Of a stretch of 64,000 nt of DNA, positions 10,001-19,836 are shown piece after piece. A program made the position numbers and the translations under genes. The notes under the pieces are model-generated. The model was not told the origin of the DNA and did not search any database. It worked only from the letters and a program-made list of their open reading frames with translations. Origin of the DNA: Pachyseris speciosa (taxonomy: Eukaryota > Cnidaria > Anthozoa > Scleractinia > Pachyseridae); the NCBI GenBank assembly GCA_016490735.1, contig JAEMWC010000021.1, positions 2,106,001-2,170,000 of the forward strand. Direction: 5' to 3'. Position 1 is the stretch's first letter. Each line of letters starts with the position of its first letter.

Positions 10001-13000
10001 CCCATCTAACCGTGGTCAAAAAAAGCTGGCCTTCGCATCCAACCCCGGGGCGCTTGGGTGAGCTTTAAAATGCTATCGCGTGGTCGCTAAGAACGTATAT
10101 TGACAAAGGAATTCAGAGACAATTGTCAGGATGAACATCACCACCACCCCACCTCCAGCATTCACATGGAGTAAACTCACAAAGCTGTCCTGTTGGCAGT
10201 TATTGCTGGAAACATTTTTATTTCTATCTGAATGGCAGGAAAATATTCAGCTAAAGCCGCTGGTTCTGTGTCAGGAGTTAGGAAAATAATTAATGACTTG
10301 ACGTATTTTTTGTACATGTATTTCGTGTTCTTTTATACCGCGTTTTATGAACACTGCTTTCATAATTGTATTTTATTCTTAAGAACGGTATTCCTTTTAT
10401 TTTAGCTGTCTTGGAGTCTTTCTTCCCCCCCTCCCCTCTGACAGAAGAAGTTTTATTGAAGTAGTCCCAACTGCTAGAGAACGGAAACGGCCACCCATAC
10501 GTAGAAGAGTTTACTCCGTCCCCTGCCCCAATTATGTGTGGCATATCGATGGAAATGACAAGTTAATCAGGTGGCGGTTTGTGGTCCACCATGGCATTGA
10601 TGGCTTCAGCCGACTGATAACCTTTTGTTCCTGTTCCACAAACAACAGAGCGAGTACAGTTTTTCTTCGCTTTCAAGAAGCGGTCCGCAAATATGGGCGG
10701 CCCTTTCATGTCCACACTGACCATGGAGGAGAGAACGTAGCTGTTTGGAGGGATATGACTGCCGCTTGGGGAGAAGATACCAAATCAGTTATTGTGGGAA
10801 GCTCAGTCCACAATCAGAGGATTGAAAGGCACAACAGGTCGCTGAATGAACAGGAAAGACAGAAAGTTCCTGTTCGTTCAGCGACCTGTTGTGCCTTTCA
10901 ATCCTCTGATTGTGGACTGAGCTTAATAAAAGGAATACCGTTCTTAAGAATAAAATACAATTATGAAAGCAGTGTTCATAAAACGCGGTATAAAAGTACA
11001 CGAAATACATGTACAAAAAATACGTCAAGTCATTAATTATTTTGCTAACTCCTGACACAGAACCAGCGGCTTTAGCTGAATATTTTCCTGCCATTCAGAT
11101 AGAAATAAAAATGTTTCCAGCAATAACTGCCAACAGGACAGCTTTGTGAGTTTACTCCATGTGAATGCTGGAGGTGGGGTGGTGGTGATGTTCATCCTGA
11201 CAATTGTCTCTGAATTCCTTTGTCAATGTACGTTCTTAGCGACCACACGATAGCATTTTAAACCTCACCCCAGCGCCCCGGGGTTGCATGTGAAGCCTAG
11301 CTAGCTTTTTTTGACCACGGGTAGGTGGGGACATCACCTTCTTAGGGTCCCACACCTCCATGTGAACAGGCCCTTAGTTTGGTCGTAATGGCAGGGGCTG
11401 CTTGTTGCACGCTAGTGTTATGCGAACTCTAGAAAAACAACGCATATCTAACTTGAGAAACAGTAATTCAGTATCGTTGACTGTTTCAGAGGACTAAATT
11501 GTAATATGGTTGAAGAACTTACCCGAGACAAAGCGCTGTTCAGGGCGTCATTGACTGCTCGGGAAACAGCTTCAGTAATAACGTTAGACAACGATTCCCG
11601 AGACGCCATAATGATTAGTTTCTCGACTCACTATTCCCCGCCTTAAACTGAATAAATTGCCATTTGGCGCGCTATCGATGGCATAAATTTACGCTGGGCC
11701 AAGTCATCTTTCTTGCGATTTGTAAATGGCAAAGTTATGTTGCTGCGATTTAGAAATCGCAAAGTCACGCAAAGGTTGTACAGTGGAAATTTATATATAG
11801 GGAGCTTTAGCAACGAGAACGGTAACGGCAACGAGAATGCCACAAAACAATAACAAACAATGGCTCCGCACGTGCGTTTTGGTACATTTGTTTACCGTCC
11901 TCTACAAAATAAAAACAACAACGTGAAATGACCAAATTTTAGGTTTTCTCGAGAACGTGAGTGCGTTACGGTAAATGTCACTTTCTTTCTCTTACCGTAA
12001 CGCCGTTTATAGTAATTTAGTTCCTGGTTTATACTGTTAACATCTTACAAGCTAAACAAATTGAAATAATCGCGAAAGAGTTACAAAAACGAGAATTTAT
12101 ATTTTGAAAACGACTTTTTCGGCCGTCGTCGTTGCGAAAGCTCCCTTTTATGACCAAACGACTACATTTCCAATGTACGAAATACCAAAAATTGCACCAA
12201 ACTGTTGAGTAAATAATATTTTTACACTTGGCGGCCATATTTTTACACTTGGCGTATTTTTACACTTGGCGTACTTTTACACTTGGCGCCCAACCGCCAC
12301 GTCATTATTTATAAACCATGAAATTTTGCAAGCGCCGCTAAATTCATTATTTATAAACCATGAAATTTTCCAACCGCGGCTAAAGTCATGATTTATAAAT
12401 CATGGAATTTGCCAAGCGCCGCTAAATTCATTATTTATAAACCATGGAATTTGCCAAACGCCGCTAAAATCATGATTTATAAAACATGGAATTTGCCAAG
12501 CGCCGCTAAATTCATTATTTATAAACCATGAAATTTTGCAAGCGCCGCTAAAGTCATGATTTATAAACCATGGAATTTGCCAAGCGCCGCTAAATTCATT
12601 ATTTATAAACCATGAAATTTTGCAAGCGCCGCGAAACTCATTATTTATAAACCATGAAATTTTGCAAGCGCTGCTAAAGTCATGATTTATAAACCATGGA
12701 ATTTGCTAAGCGCCGCTAAATTCATTATTTATAAACCATGAAATTTTGCAAGCGCTGCTAAAGTCATGATTTATAAACCATGGAATTTGCCAAGCGCCGC
12801 GAAATTCATGATTTATAAACCATGAAATTTTGCAAGCGCTGCTAAAGTCATTATTTATAAATAATGACATTTGCCAAGCGCTTAAGTCATTATTTATAAA
12901 TAATGACATTCATGCAGCACAGCAAAAGGCATTATATATAAATCATAGAATTATGCTCATGGCCTGAAATTTCATTATTTATAAATAATAAATTTGCACA

Positions 13001-15225
13001 ACTGGCAAACTTCATTGTTTATAAATAACAGATTTACGACTGCTTTGCCTAACTTCATGATATATAAATAATTTTGTAAGACATAGCTTTATTTATAAAT
13101 AAGGAAAAAACGGCATGAATTTAGTCTAAATAATAAATTTACAAACGGCGCCCCATAAGAGAACGCAAGAAGAAATCACCGGTCTATTCCCCTTTTCAAG
13201 GCTGTTGTACAGTTGTATTTCCAACACGTGAACTGTTGGTAGGCAGCTAATCTCATGCTTCTGAAATAGTAATTTCAGAAAATGATATGATGTAATAATC
13301 CCAAAGGAATATTAGCCTCGAGGATTGAAAAGTTTATTCATTTCCATCATAGTTACTTGCATGCATTAAACATGTTAAATGAAATCAACCTTGTTTACAC
13401 TTTTTCATGTAGAGAAATAAACCTGTGGCACCCGCGGTGGTAGGTGTTGACGTCTATAATTACTCTCTCGTGTAGTCTCGCAATTTACTAATTGCGTATT
13501 TGTAAGCAAGACCAGGAATTTTATGTAGCCTGACTACAAGTGTCTGAGTTTCATCGGAGACAAATGACTGGAACCAAAAATCGTTCTAAGAAACGAACAT
13601 CCGTTGAATAAAACATTCGAATTCCCGCAGCGAAATCCAGACTAGTCAGTTGTGCACGGTAGCCCGCTCTCGGGAGGAAATGTTCACAAAATCAAGCACG
13701 CGAAGCATATTTATATCGCCCTTTTGAGAAATCTCTTAAATAAGCAACAACTATTTCTTTTGGTTCAGTTGACACTATGGTAAAATAGGAATATATTTGT
13801 GGGCATCGCTTAATTAAGTTGATTATATACATCACGAAATTACTCTGTTGTAAACCCTTTACGGTGCATTCTGTAGGGACCTTCTAGTGGATCACCGCAC
13901 AGATGATTAAGTCCGACAAGAGCAGTCCTTAAAACATCCTCTAAAAGACAAGTTGAAAGGACTCGTGTTCTGTTATGTATCTGTACAGCGTTCCTGGATA
14001 AATGGAGAACAATTATCCCAGTTCTAGTAAAAGTTCGCCTGCATGCATGGCGAGAGCATATTGTGCGATTATAATCCCTAAGCGTTCCGTTATTGGAATA
14101 GTCGACTTTTTAAAGTCGGTCTCCCAGAACTGCCATCTCCTGCCAGAAAATGCTTTCGGTTTCTGTAGACAAAACCTGGCAATTGCCGCAGATGCACTAA
14201 TCGTGATTGGCCAAGGCGCGATCGATGGAATGGTACGCTCAGCTTCGGTTTCTTCTGTTTCTTGTTGACTTTGAGCCATGCTGAAGTCAACTTCTTCTTC
14301 TGAGGACCAGCCGTTTTGTGGTTCAAACGTAAATGGGTGTATTGCCACATTTGACGAGATAACTAGTTCAAGAATCGAATCATTCTCACCATCCATATCA
14401 CTGTTTACATCTTCTCAAGCCAGCTTCTCCTTAGGCTTTTGACATTATGCTTTTGTTTCCCCACTAAAATGCTCCACCTTAATGCTCCAATTTTCCCACT
14501 AAAATGCTCGATCTTCCCAAAAAAAGGCACTTAAATGCTCGGATAATGCTCATTATACAAACGGTTTTTTTAAATTAAGTTCAAAGTTTTTAAAATGGTG
14601 TTAACTGTTCACACTTACAAATTCGTACGAGTGTTGCAAGTAACAACAACGTACACAAGTTCATAAATACAGCCAAAAATACATAATCCTCAAAATCATC
14701 TATGAATTTTGGGTTTGTCTTCATTTTCTCTAAAAAAAATAATTCCTTTTTTATTTTATTGGAAAAAAATTAATTTTTCCGGGAAAATGCCACTAAAATG
14801 CTCGAATAATGCTCAATGCTTTTGCCTCACTAAAACGCTCGAAAACATGCTAGCATAATGACTATGTACAAAAGCCTACTTCTCCTTGTCTAATGTGACG
14901 TCACAACAAAGATGGCGGCTCACGGGAAGAAAATATCAATTTTTTGTCCCCGATTACCGGCAAAGAAATTGATGACAGGTCAAATCAATGTTATTATTAG
15001 TTATTTCACGGTGTGAACTTTCATTTTAGGTGAAATTTTTCTAGAGCCTTGTTTCCTTTTAAACTTTAATTTCATCATACTACTCTCTCTTAATAAAAAA
15101 AAATGCACTTCTGATGATCGCCCTGAACAAAACAAAGTCAAGTAACTTACTTTTTGAGAGGGTCCAGCTCGGCAAACAAGAATAACTGGTGCCATCACCA
15201 GAAACACGATCATTAGACGAGCCAT
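4074..15225 (-). CDS. secreted BRICHOS-type protein, three exons (3' end missing)
   Basis: Minus-strand exons 15225-15151, 4572-4429 and 4175-4074, all phase 0 at both ends. Exon 1 encodes MARLMIVFLVMAPVILVCRA followed by GPSQK: a short start, a hydrophobic core and a likely signal-peptidase site, then a GTAAGT donor. Exons 2 and 3 encode a BRICHOS-like fold: VSKDGREFKEKVKVDI, TFHLQDA, VYDFDK, then NLTMIRMPEKNACF and PTDLLQLLKL. The order of beta strands, the YDF(D/N)KNLTMIR motif and the NACF cysteine match BRICHOS domains as I know them. The second conserved cysteine should be in an unseen downstream exon. BRICHOS domains act as intramolecular chaperones in secreted or membrane proproteins. 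Joining exon 1 to exon 2 over a 10.6-kb intron is inference from phase, strand and signal peptide. Exons 2-3 are strong; the link is moderate. Confidence 0.6.
4427..4429 (-). other. non-canonical GC splice donor
   Basis: The exon ends GACAAG and the intron starts GCAATT on the minus strand. Only this GC donor joins VYDFDK in frame to NLTMIR in the next exon, which starts after TTCTGCAG at 4176. The nearby GTTACT would add residues and break the motif. GC-AG introns are a known minor class. Confidence 0.6.
4573..5179. other. intronic, no feature seen
   Basis: It lies between BRICHOS exon 2 and the first MITE. AT-rich, with no support for an exon, repeat or RNA. Confidence 0.35.
5180..5626. 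mobile_element. MITE, TIR CAGGGGCACCCAACG, 6-bp TSD
   Basis: A 447-bp element with 15-bp terminal inverted repeats CAGGGGCACCCAACG / CGTTGGGTGCCCCTG. It is flanked by a perfect direct repeat AAATAA (5174-5179 and 5627-5632). A second copy with the same length and ends lies at 8508-8953. No coding capacity, so it is non-autonomous. Confidence 0.9.
5690..6082 (-). pseudogene. Penelope-like retrotransposon, 3' end with GIY-YIG endonuclease tail
   Basis: A minus-strand frame of 76 aa reads SAIADHVTSTGHNLKWDHFEIL, GRSDTHCKIKETLLIRELKP and TLNENVSSEKLYLY. This is the C-terminal part of the GIY-YIG endonuclease of Penelope-like elements, including the catalytic-region E of KETLLI and the terminal N-SS--LYL motif. 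The TGACGTTTCG and CATCTTCAGAAG downstream sequence resembles the usual 3' UTR. Upstream reverse-transcriptase sequence is absent, so this is a 5'-truncated insertion, here inside the BRICHOS intron. Confidence 0.75.
6083..7205. other. intronic, no supported gene
   Basis: It includes a pair of inverted GGCGGCC/CCGCCAT blocks near 6160 and 6225 and otherwise nothing assignable. The open frame 5986-6390 (minus) overlaps the Penelope tail in another frame and has no supporting motif. Confidence 0.35.
7310..8150. repeat. 42-bp palindrome-centred satellite, left arm
   Basis: About 20 tandem units with a 42-bp period. Each carries a near-perfect palindrome of the type CATGATTTATAAATCATG, separated by TTTAGCGGCGCTTG spacers. 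Two unit types alternate (AAAATTTC and AAATTCC before the palindrome), giving an 84-bp higher-order repeat. Subterminal palindromic repeats of this kind are typical transposase-binding or fold-back structures. Confidence 0.9.
8303..9095. mobile_element. MITE of the GAGCTTnnGCAACGACG family, left arm, interrupted
   Basis: TIRs GGGAGCTTTCGCAACGACG and CGTTGCTAAAGCTCCC bound a roughly 346-bp element that is split by the 446-bp MITE at 8508-8953. Relatives without the interruption lie at 11800-12145 (mirror arm), 32768-33089 and 40738-41103. Confidence 0.8.
8508..8953. mobile_element. MITE copy 2, TIR CAGGGGCACCCAACG, with empty site in mirror arm
   Basis: 446 bp, with the same ends and interior as 5180-5626. 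It is flanked by AAAACC at 8502-8507 and 8954-8959. The mirror arm at 11932-11953 reads straight through the site with a single AAAACC, giving a direct empty-site proof of a 6-bp duplication and of insertion after the palindrome formed. Confidence 0.92.
9286..9372 (+). CDS. first exon of fold-back transposase gene, left arm
   Basis: ATG GCG TCT CGG opens 29 codons (MASRESLSNVITEAVSRAV, then NDALNSALSR), ending at a strong GTAAGT donor, phase 0. The sequence is helical and amphipathic. The same exon is present mirror-image at 11523-11609, so it belongs to the element and not to the host. Placing it in one gene with the integrase exon at 10445 is inference from order and strand; intervening exons were not resolved. 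Confidence 0.5.
9532..9911. mobile_element. MITE with TIR GGGCCTGTTCACATGGAGGTG
   Basis: A 380-bp element bounded by GGGCCTGTTCACATGGAGGTG and CACCTCCATGTGAACAGGCCC. The interior holds GGGGTACCCC and GGTAACCCC motifs. It is followed 45 bp later by a truncated direct copy (9956-10179). Confidence 0.8.
9956..10179. mobile_element. truncated direct copy of the same MITE
   Basis: It starts GGGCCTGTTGACATGGCGGTG and follows the first copy until CATTCACATGGAG, then runs into unique element sequence. Together with the full copy it forms a tandem pair that exists only in the left arm; the right arm has one hybrid copy. Confidence 0.75.
10445..10858 (+). pseudogene. integrase/DDE transposase exon, truncated by the mirror axis
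   Basis: A long pyrimidine tract ending TCTGACAG gives a good acceptor at 10444. The frame then reads RPPIRRRVYSV, WHIDGNDKLIRW, HHGIDGFSRLI, HTDHGGEN and HNQRIERHNRSL. The residues D (HID), D (HTDHGG) and E (QRIER) are the DDE triad of a retroviral-integrase (rve)-type core, in the order and rough spacing expected. This version, with IDGNxKLIRWR and SVHNQRIER, is the eukaryotic IS3-like/integrase-core transposase type as I remember it. The C-terminal end is lost: after RSLNEQE the DNA turns back on itself. Confidence 0.8.
10799..10924. repeat. central hairpin of the fold-back element
   Basis: A 58-bp stem (10799-10856 against 10867-10924) with one mismatch and a 10-nt loop AGACAGAAAG. The stem is integrase coding sequence (SVHNQRIERHNRSLNEQ) facing its own reverse complement. 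It marks the original turnaround point of the palindrome. Confidence 0.92.
11523..11609 (-). CDS. first exon of fold-back transposase gene, right arm
   Basis: Mirror copy of 9286-9372: the same 29 codons and GTAAGTTC donor on the minus strand. The right arm lacks the integrase acceptor and exon (10402-10798 equivalent), so this copy cannot make a transposase. Confidence 0.5.
11800..12145. mobile_element. uninterrupted mirror copy of the GAGCTTnnGCAACGACG MITE
   Basis: 346 bp, the reverse complement of 8303-9095 without the inserted CAGGGGCACCC element. It differs by a few substitutions and a 6-bp GTTACC-type insertion near the TIR. Confidence 0.8.
12300..13080. repeat. 42-bp palindrome-centred satellite, right arm
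   Basis: Reverse complement of the left satellite, about two units shorter. The outer, more diverged units near 12890-13080 match the outer units of the left arm one to one, so length change occurred in the homogeneous inner part. Confidence 0.9.
13158..13849. other. intronic, no feature seen
   Basis: AT-rich sequence right of the fold-back element. No exon, repeat or RNA is supported. Confidence 0.35.
13850..14396 (-). pseudogene. decayed P2X7-C-terminus-like (Cys-rich) family copy
   Basis: The minus strand opens with an acidic N-terminus carrying IHPFTFEP, the counterpart of the PYxFEP motif of this family. After frame changes it reads CICGNCQVLSTE and QEM (the C.CGNC..TE..CC.E zinc-binding region with the CC lost), then YITEHESFQLV and LVGLNHLCGDPLE, which match the later conserved ITEHxxF and N/GD blocks. 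Several stops and at least two frameshifts are present. The family is named from memory of the P2X7 intracellular-domain-like proteins that are expanded in corals. Confidence 0.5.
14432..14878. mobile_element. hAT-like MITE, TIR TAGGCTTTTG, 8-bp TSD CTTCTCCT
   Basis: 447 bp with ends TAGGCTTTTG / CAAAAGCCTA and a longer imperfect inverted region (CATTATGCT / AGCATAATG). It is flanked by perfect CTTCTCCT at 14424-14431 and 14879-14886. The interior is rich in repeated CACTAAAATGCTC motifs in both orientations. An 8-bp duplication is the hAT signature. Confidence 0.85.
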
Positions 15226-17060
15226 TGTGATTCAGTGATAACCCGATAAATTGCTTCTCCAAAAGAACCTTGAGAAACTGATACAACCACTAGCAAGAGA
15301 GTTTCTCTTATGCTACTCTGTGTTTACAAACGAGAAAAGGTTCGCCCAATTACATTCGTTTTAGCTGAATACACGATTATGTTGAATATTTTACAAAACA
15401 AGTTATTTTGTCATGGGACGTCGCAACGGAAATTGAGACCATTTCGTGTTTTTCGTTCAAGCTAAGCTAGTTTGACACGATTTAGCTGACTGCGGAAGTA
15501 AATCTTAGGGCCTTACTGTAATGTGACCCTCATCACCAAACCGTGACTTCTCATGGAAAATGGTCTAAGAAAACGAGGAAATAAACAGAAATAAATGGAA
15601 TAAACACAACTGTAAGGTCTGAATACTAAGTGTTGTTGCGTAGAAAATTTTAGAAAACTAACAAAATGTGGTCATAAATTTTTCTGAAAGATCTCAGCAA
15701 TCGTTGGTTTCAAAGAAATCATCTATTTCGGATTTAACAATTTTCTTGTCCGTTGTTCACTACACTGGCAGATGTTTTGTAAGAGTCTTTCAGTTTTAGC
15801 TGTACTCGGAGTAAAAAAACTGCAGAAAAGAAAAGAACGAAAGAAGAAAGAAGAAAGCACTGAAATCGTGACTCCCTCTTTGACCGTTCAAGGATAACTT
15901 GTTGTACACGTTTCCTGGTATAATATTTAGGGCCTATGTTGTGGTATAAGCTGACAAACGAGGAGCGCACCTTGAGCAGTTTAAACTCTTTTAAACGACA
16001 AATAAGGAAGAAAAACTTGGCGATGTTGATCGAAAATGAAGGATGCAATAATTGTAATTTATGCACAAGCTGACGATATGTTTATGTTCTTAGGATATGA
16101 ATAGACTTTTCTCTAGATTTCATTCGCAAATTTTATAGGAATCTTAGTCATTTTTTTAAATCGTAATTTGTATATAGATGTATTTTAGTTTTTAACTTTT
16201 GGACTGTGTCACCAATTAGCGAAAGCTAGAACGACTGACTCATGAATAAAGTTACTTACTTACTTAGCATGTCCAAGAAATCTATAGCTTACTGTAATCT
16301 TTCCTGATATGTATTGCCGGCTTTTCAAGCAACATGTTTTATATAGATTTATCGAATAAGAACTCCAAGGTATGATCCCTTCTGATTTATCTGTGTATTA
16401 AATATATAAATCTTGTCGTGTTTTCTATATAAAATTTAACAGCACATAAATCCAAGCATTTGCAAAATACCTAAATGACCAAAAAGAGCAGCGAGCGACT
16501 CGTGTTTATGACTCCAACTTAAAGGGTGCAAATTCCACAGTAAGGGTTGGTATCCTCAATGGTCAGTTTCTTAACTTTGTAATTTGAATGACGTGAGCTT
16601 AAAATCAGCAGACTCGTTAAAGCCATTTTTAAAGCAAAGTAATTGTCACGAATGGAGATCACTTGTTCATCAGTCGTTCAACATATTTAGGTGGTCACTA
16701 TCCATACACAAATTTGAAAGTGAGGACACTTTACACAGTATCATGAACAAGCATTACTTTTATATATGTTAGAGATAATACATTAACGGTCATCTCTTAG
16801 CATTTCACCCGCGTAATCAAGTTAGAAACACCTTCCCTTTGTGACAATGAACAGCGACACAGCAGAGTGTTATAGTCAATAAATCAGAAAAAGTAAGTCG
16901 CTTTAGTATTTCATCCCCAGCCGAAGCTTAAGAACCGCTTTACAAACAGCTCGTGTATACAATGAAATACAAACAACTCTTAAATTAGTACTGCTCAGTA
17001 ATGCGGGTTTACCTTTGCGTTTTCATCCACAGACCTTAATAATAAGAGCCCCAGTTCCAG
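15226..17060. other. no recognisable gene
   Basis: Upstream of the minus-strand signal-peptide exon; its promoter should lie near 15226-15400, but no clear TATA or initiator motif was recognised. The frames at 15734-16066 and 16584-16772 lack domains. Confidence 0.35.
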
Positions 17061-17065
17061 AAATT

Positions 17066-17066
17066 A

Positions 17067-17102
<36 letters not shown>

Positions 17103-17110
17103 AAAAAAAA
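17066..17110. repeat. (GAAA)n microsatellite with A-rich end
   Basis: About ten GAAA units followed by a run of A. Confidence 0.9.
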
Positions 17111-17568
17111 ATGCCATGAGAAAATTATAATTGGCGCTTTTATTTAATGAGATGATCACCCTTTGAGATTTCATCCGCAGTATCAAAAGTTGGAACCATG
17201 TTGTATCCCATATATAGCAAAGCACTGCTCAACACGTGTTGTCCACATCATTTTAATCATCTGAGACTCGTACTACGACTTAAAAGCAAAGGGTAAATCG
17301 GCTTTATATGCCGTCTCCATCATCAAGCCGATTAATTACACAAAGCACTGGAAGACGTTGGTTAGTTGTAACGATGGCTTGGCTAATCGAGAAAAAACCC
17401 TAAGAAATCCACAAAAGATTTGATAAACGACTATTCATTTTGTCACTGTTCTTGCTATTTCAGAAAAATAAAAAACAAACTTGTCTACATTTTCAGGAGA
17501 AAGTAAATCAGTTTAACTGAAGGCCTATGGTATGCGAACGGAGAAAAAGTGTTGGATGAGAGATAGTG

Positions 17569-17778
17569 AGGCCTTCCAAGGGGTGGTCTGGTGTCGCTTT
17601 GTCGCTCGTTTACGACTCTGTCTGTCGCTTGTTTCGCTGCGGACAAATGTCGCTGTCGCAAAGAAAACAAAGAGGAATGGAAAGTGAACTGTTGCTGTCG
17701 CAAACTGTTGCGCTTTTTCTGCCATTTTCTGTCGGTTCATCGGGGTTTTCGGAGCCATGTCGGGCCCTTGGAAGGCCT
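17569..17778. mobile_element. MITE, TIR AGGCCTTCCAAGGG, probable 8-bp TSD
   Basis: 210 bp with TIR AGGCCTTCCAAGGG / CCCTTGGAAGGCCT. The flanks AGATAGTG (17561-17568) and CGATAGTG (17779-17786) match at 7 of 8 bases. The several overlapping open frames here on both strands are by-products of the GC-richer element. Confidence 0.65.
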
Positions 17779-17786
17779 CGATAGTG

Positions 17787-19836
17787 CTATTGTTGAAATA
17801 AAAGTTCTTAATAGAAACCCTTCTTCTGTCCGAATTGTACAGGTAGCTACAGCTTGTTTGCCCACTTTTGTGGATGAACGATTCAAAAGAAATAGTAATA
17901 AGGGGAATTTGTTCGCGTGAATATTTGACTGGAGTAATATACATTGTTTTGGTTCAGCATTCACACAAATAAAAGAGAAAGTTACACAGGCTTTGATCTA
18001 GTTTCTGCATGGCAAGAAAAAATGCAAGTGGCCCCAGTTTCTAAGATTACGGTCTGGAATGTCATGCTAAAGAGATTCTGTGATAGAATCAGCTGCCGGG
18101 GTAACTAAATAGATAAACCGCTGAAATTTCCTCTATCCGTAGTGTAATATGTTTTTTCCTTTCAGTCCTTTCAAGATTTTGAACGAGGAAGTTCAGTTTC
18201 CTTGAGTTAGCAGATGGGTCGATTTTAATTACTCATGAGAATAGAAAAACTGATCGTATTTCAGCCCATGCAGTCAATCGCTTTCAAAATTATACGCCTT
18301 CAGTCACAGTGGTACAGTGACAAATCCAATCACATGTAAGGTTCCGCGGTTAGAGGCATCAGTACTTCAAAAACGGAAAAACTAGGCATTAGTACTTTTA
18401 CAACATAATAAATAAATCTAGGAATTTCATGCTTTACTGCTATAAAAAGGTCGGAATGCGAAACTATAAATTATAGCGTGACCTTATGTCCCAGTCACGC
18501 GGAAACCGGGTTGTTAGCGTCTTTTTTTTTCTCCGCTGACAATACAATTAACCGTTGAAACACGTATATCATGCCTTTTTAGTTTTTAGACGACAGTTTA
18601 GCTCCCATTGCACTTGATTTCTCTGGGAATGCACTTTTTTAAAACAGGGAAAAGTTTGAGATCGCATATGGCATGGCCCGCCATGTCCTAGCAAATTATC
18701 ATATATTATAATTCACGCTCCATGAAAAATGTCAATACTTACTTTTCAAACGATCTCTTCTAAATTTTCCAACAACAGAAATATTATCAATACAGGAATA
18801 TAATTCGTTACCATGTGTAGTTGACTGTGTTTCAACTGAACTCAAGGAAATGTTAAACTCAACTGAAGACCAGCTTCAAATTTGCATATGGAGAACTCGA
18901 AAATTTGCAGACATATGATTTTGTTGACAAAATGATGAATGCGGAAGAAACTTCCCACCAAAAATCTCTACAATCTCTATTAGCGCAAGTTGTGTTCTCG
19001 GACCTCACGCTACATAAAATTTAAAGGGATTAAAACAATTAATGTCGAGCAAAAACTGTTAACAGCCCAGCTCTCGATACAGGCATTTCAGGGCACGATG
19101 CGGAATTAAATTACAACTAAGCCGGAACAAAGTCTTTTCTGAAAATTTACTTAGTAATAAGTTCCCCTTCTTTCTTTTTCCGGTATTTGATCAAGTAAAC
19201 AAAGACCTTTCTCGAGATCTACAATTACTTCCTCGTTTGATATCCGGTTGCAAATCACGACTGGCACGATTCATAACACAAACTGCATGTGTTTCTCCTT
19301 GAAACAATAACAAAATTGAGGCAATTCATTAGAAGGTTTTGGACGCTAACTTTTTCATCTCCATTGTGTTCGCTGTTGTGTAAAGCGAGAACGACTTATG
19401 TGTCCGTAAAACAAAACATATTCCAGTTGACTTGTTTTAAATGAGACAGAATCGAATTTCGAAAGAATTGAAAGAAGCCCAGTGGAAAGTAGGTTCTTTT
19501 GAACAGAACATAACAGTGTCGTAAAAAACCCGATCATTACTCAAACGTGCTTGGTACAATAATAAATTGTACATCAGTGCCGAAGCCGAGTTCTGATTTT
19601 GCGAGCTCACGCTCTAAAATCTCTTAACTTTTCGTAGAAACCTTGGCCCCAGTTCGTGTTTAAAGAGTGAATTTCTTCACCCACGGCAGGCATTCTCGGG
19701 ATAAAATGCACTGCAACTACTTCATTTTTAACGCACACTGATCAGTCCCATCACCACTGAATAAATTAAAGTTATCCGCACTTCGAACAAGTGAGGTCTG
19801 TCTGGTAATGTACTCACGGTCATTAGACGTTGGACG
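17787..19836. other. no recognisable gene
   Basis: AT-rich, with no frame longer than about 60 codons carrying any motif. Nothing supported. Confidence 0.35.

Larger units (their letters stand above)
7206..13157. mobile_element. 6-kb fold-back transposon: giant inverted repeat with split integrase gene
   Basis: Left arm 7206-10401 and right arm 10925-13157 are inverted copies at about 98% identity by eye, and a perfectly placed inner hairpin (10799-10856 / 10867-10924) continues the symmetry. Outer ends are TATGGGGCGCC / GGCGCCCCATA, flanked by AGAAAA and AGAGAA (a 5/6 match at the expected TSD position). Each arm holds, from outside in: a 42-bp satellite, a GAGCTT...AAGCTC MITE, a 29-codon transposase first exon and a GGGCCTGTTCACATGG MITE. 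The left arm also holds an integrase exon. The 963-bp arm length difference is fully explained: 452 bp MITE plus TSD at 8508, 424 bp extra tandem MITE sequence at 9532-9955, and about two satellite units. A further 397 bp (10402-10798) is absent from the right arm. Confidence 0.9.

Noticed and set aside
17525..17944. 139-codon minus-strand frame
   Set aside because: It overlaps a 210-bp MITE with a probable TSD and several equally long frames on the other strand. No domain and no splice context.
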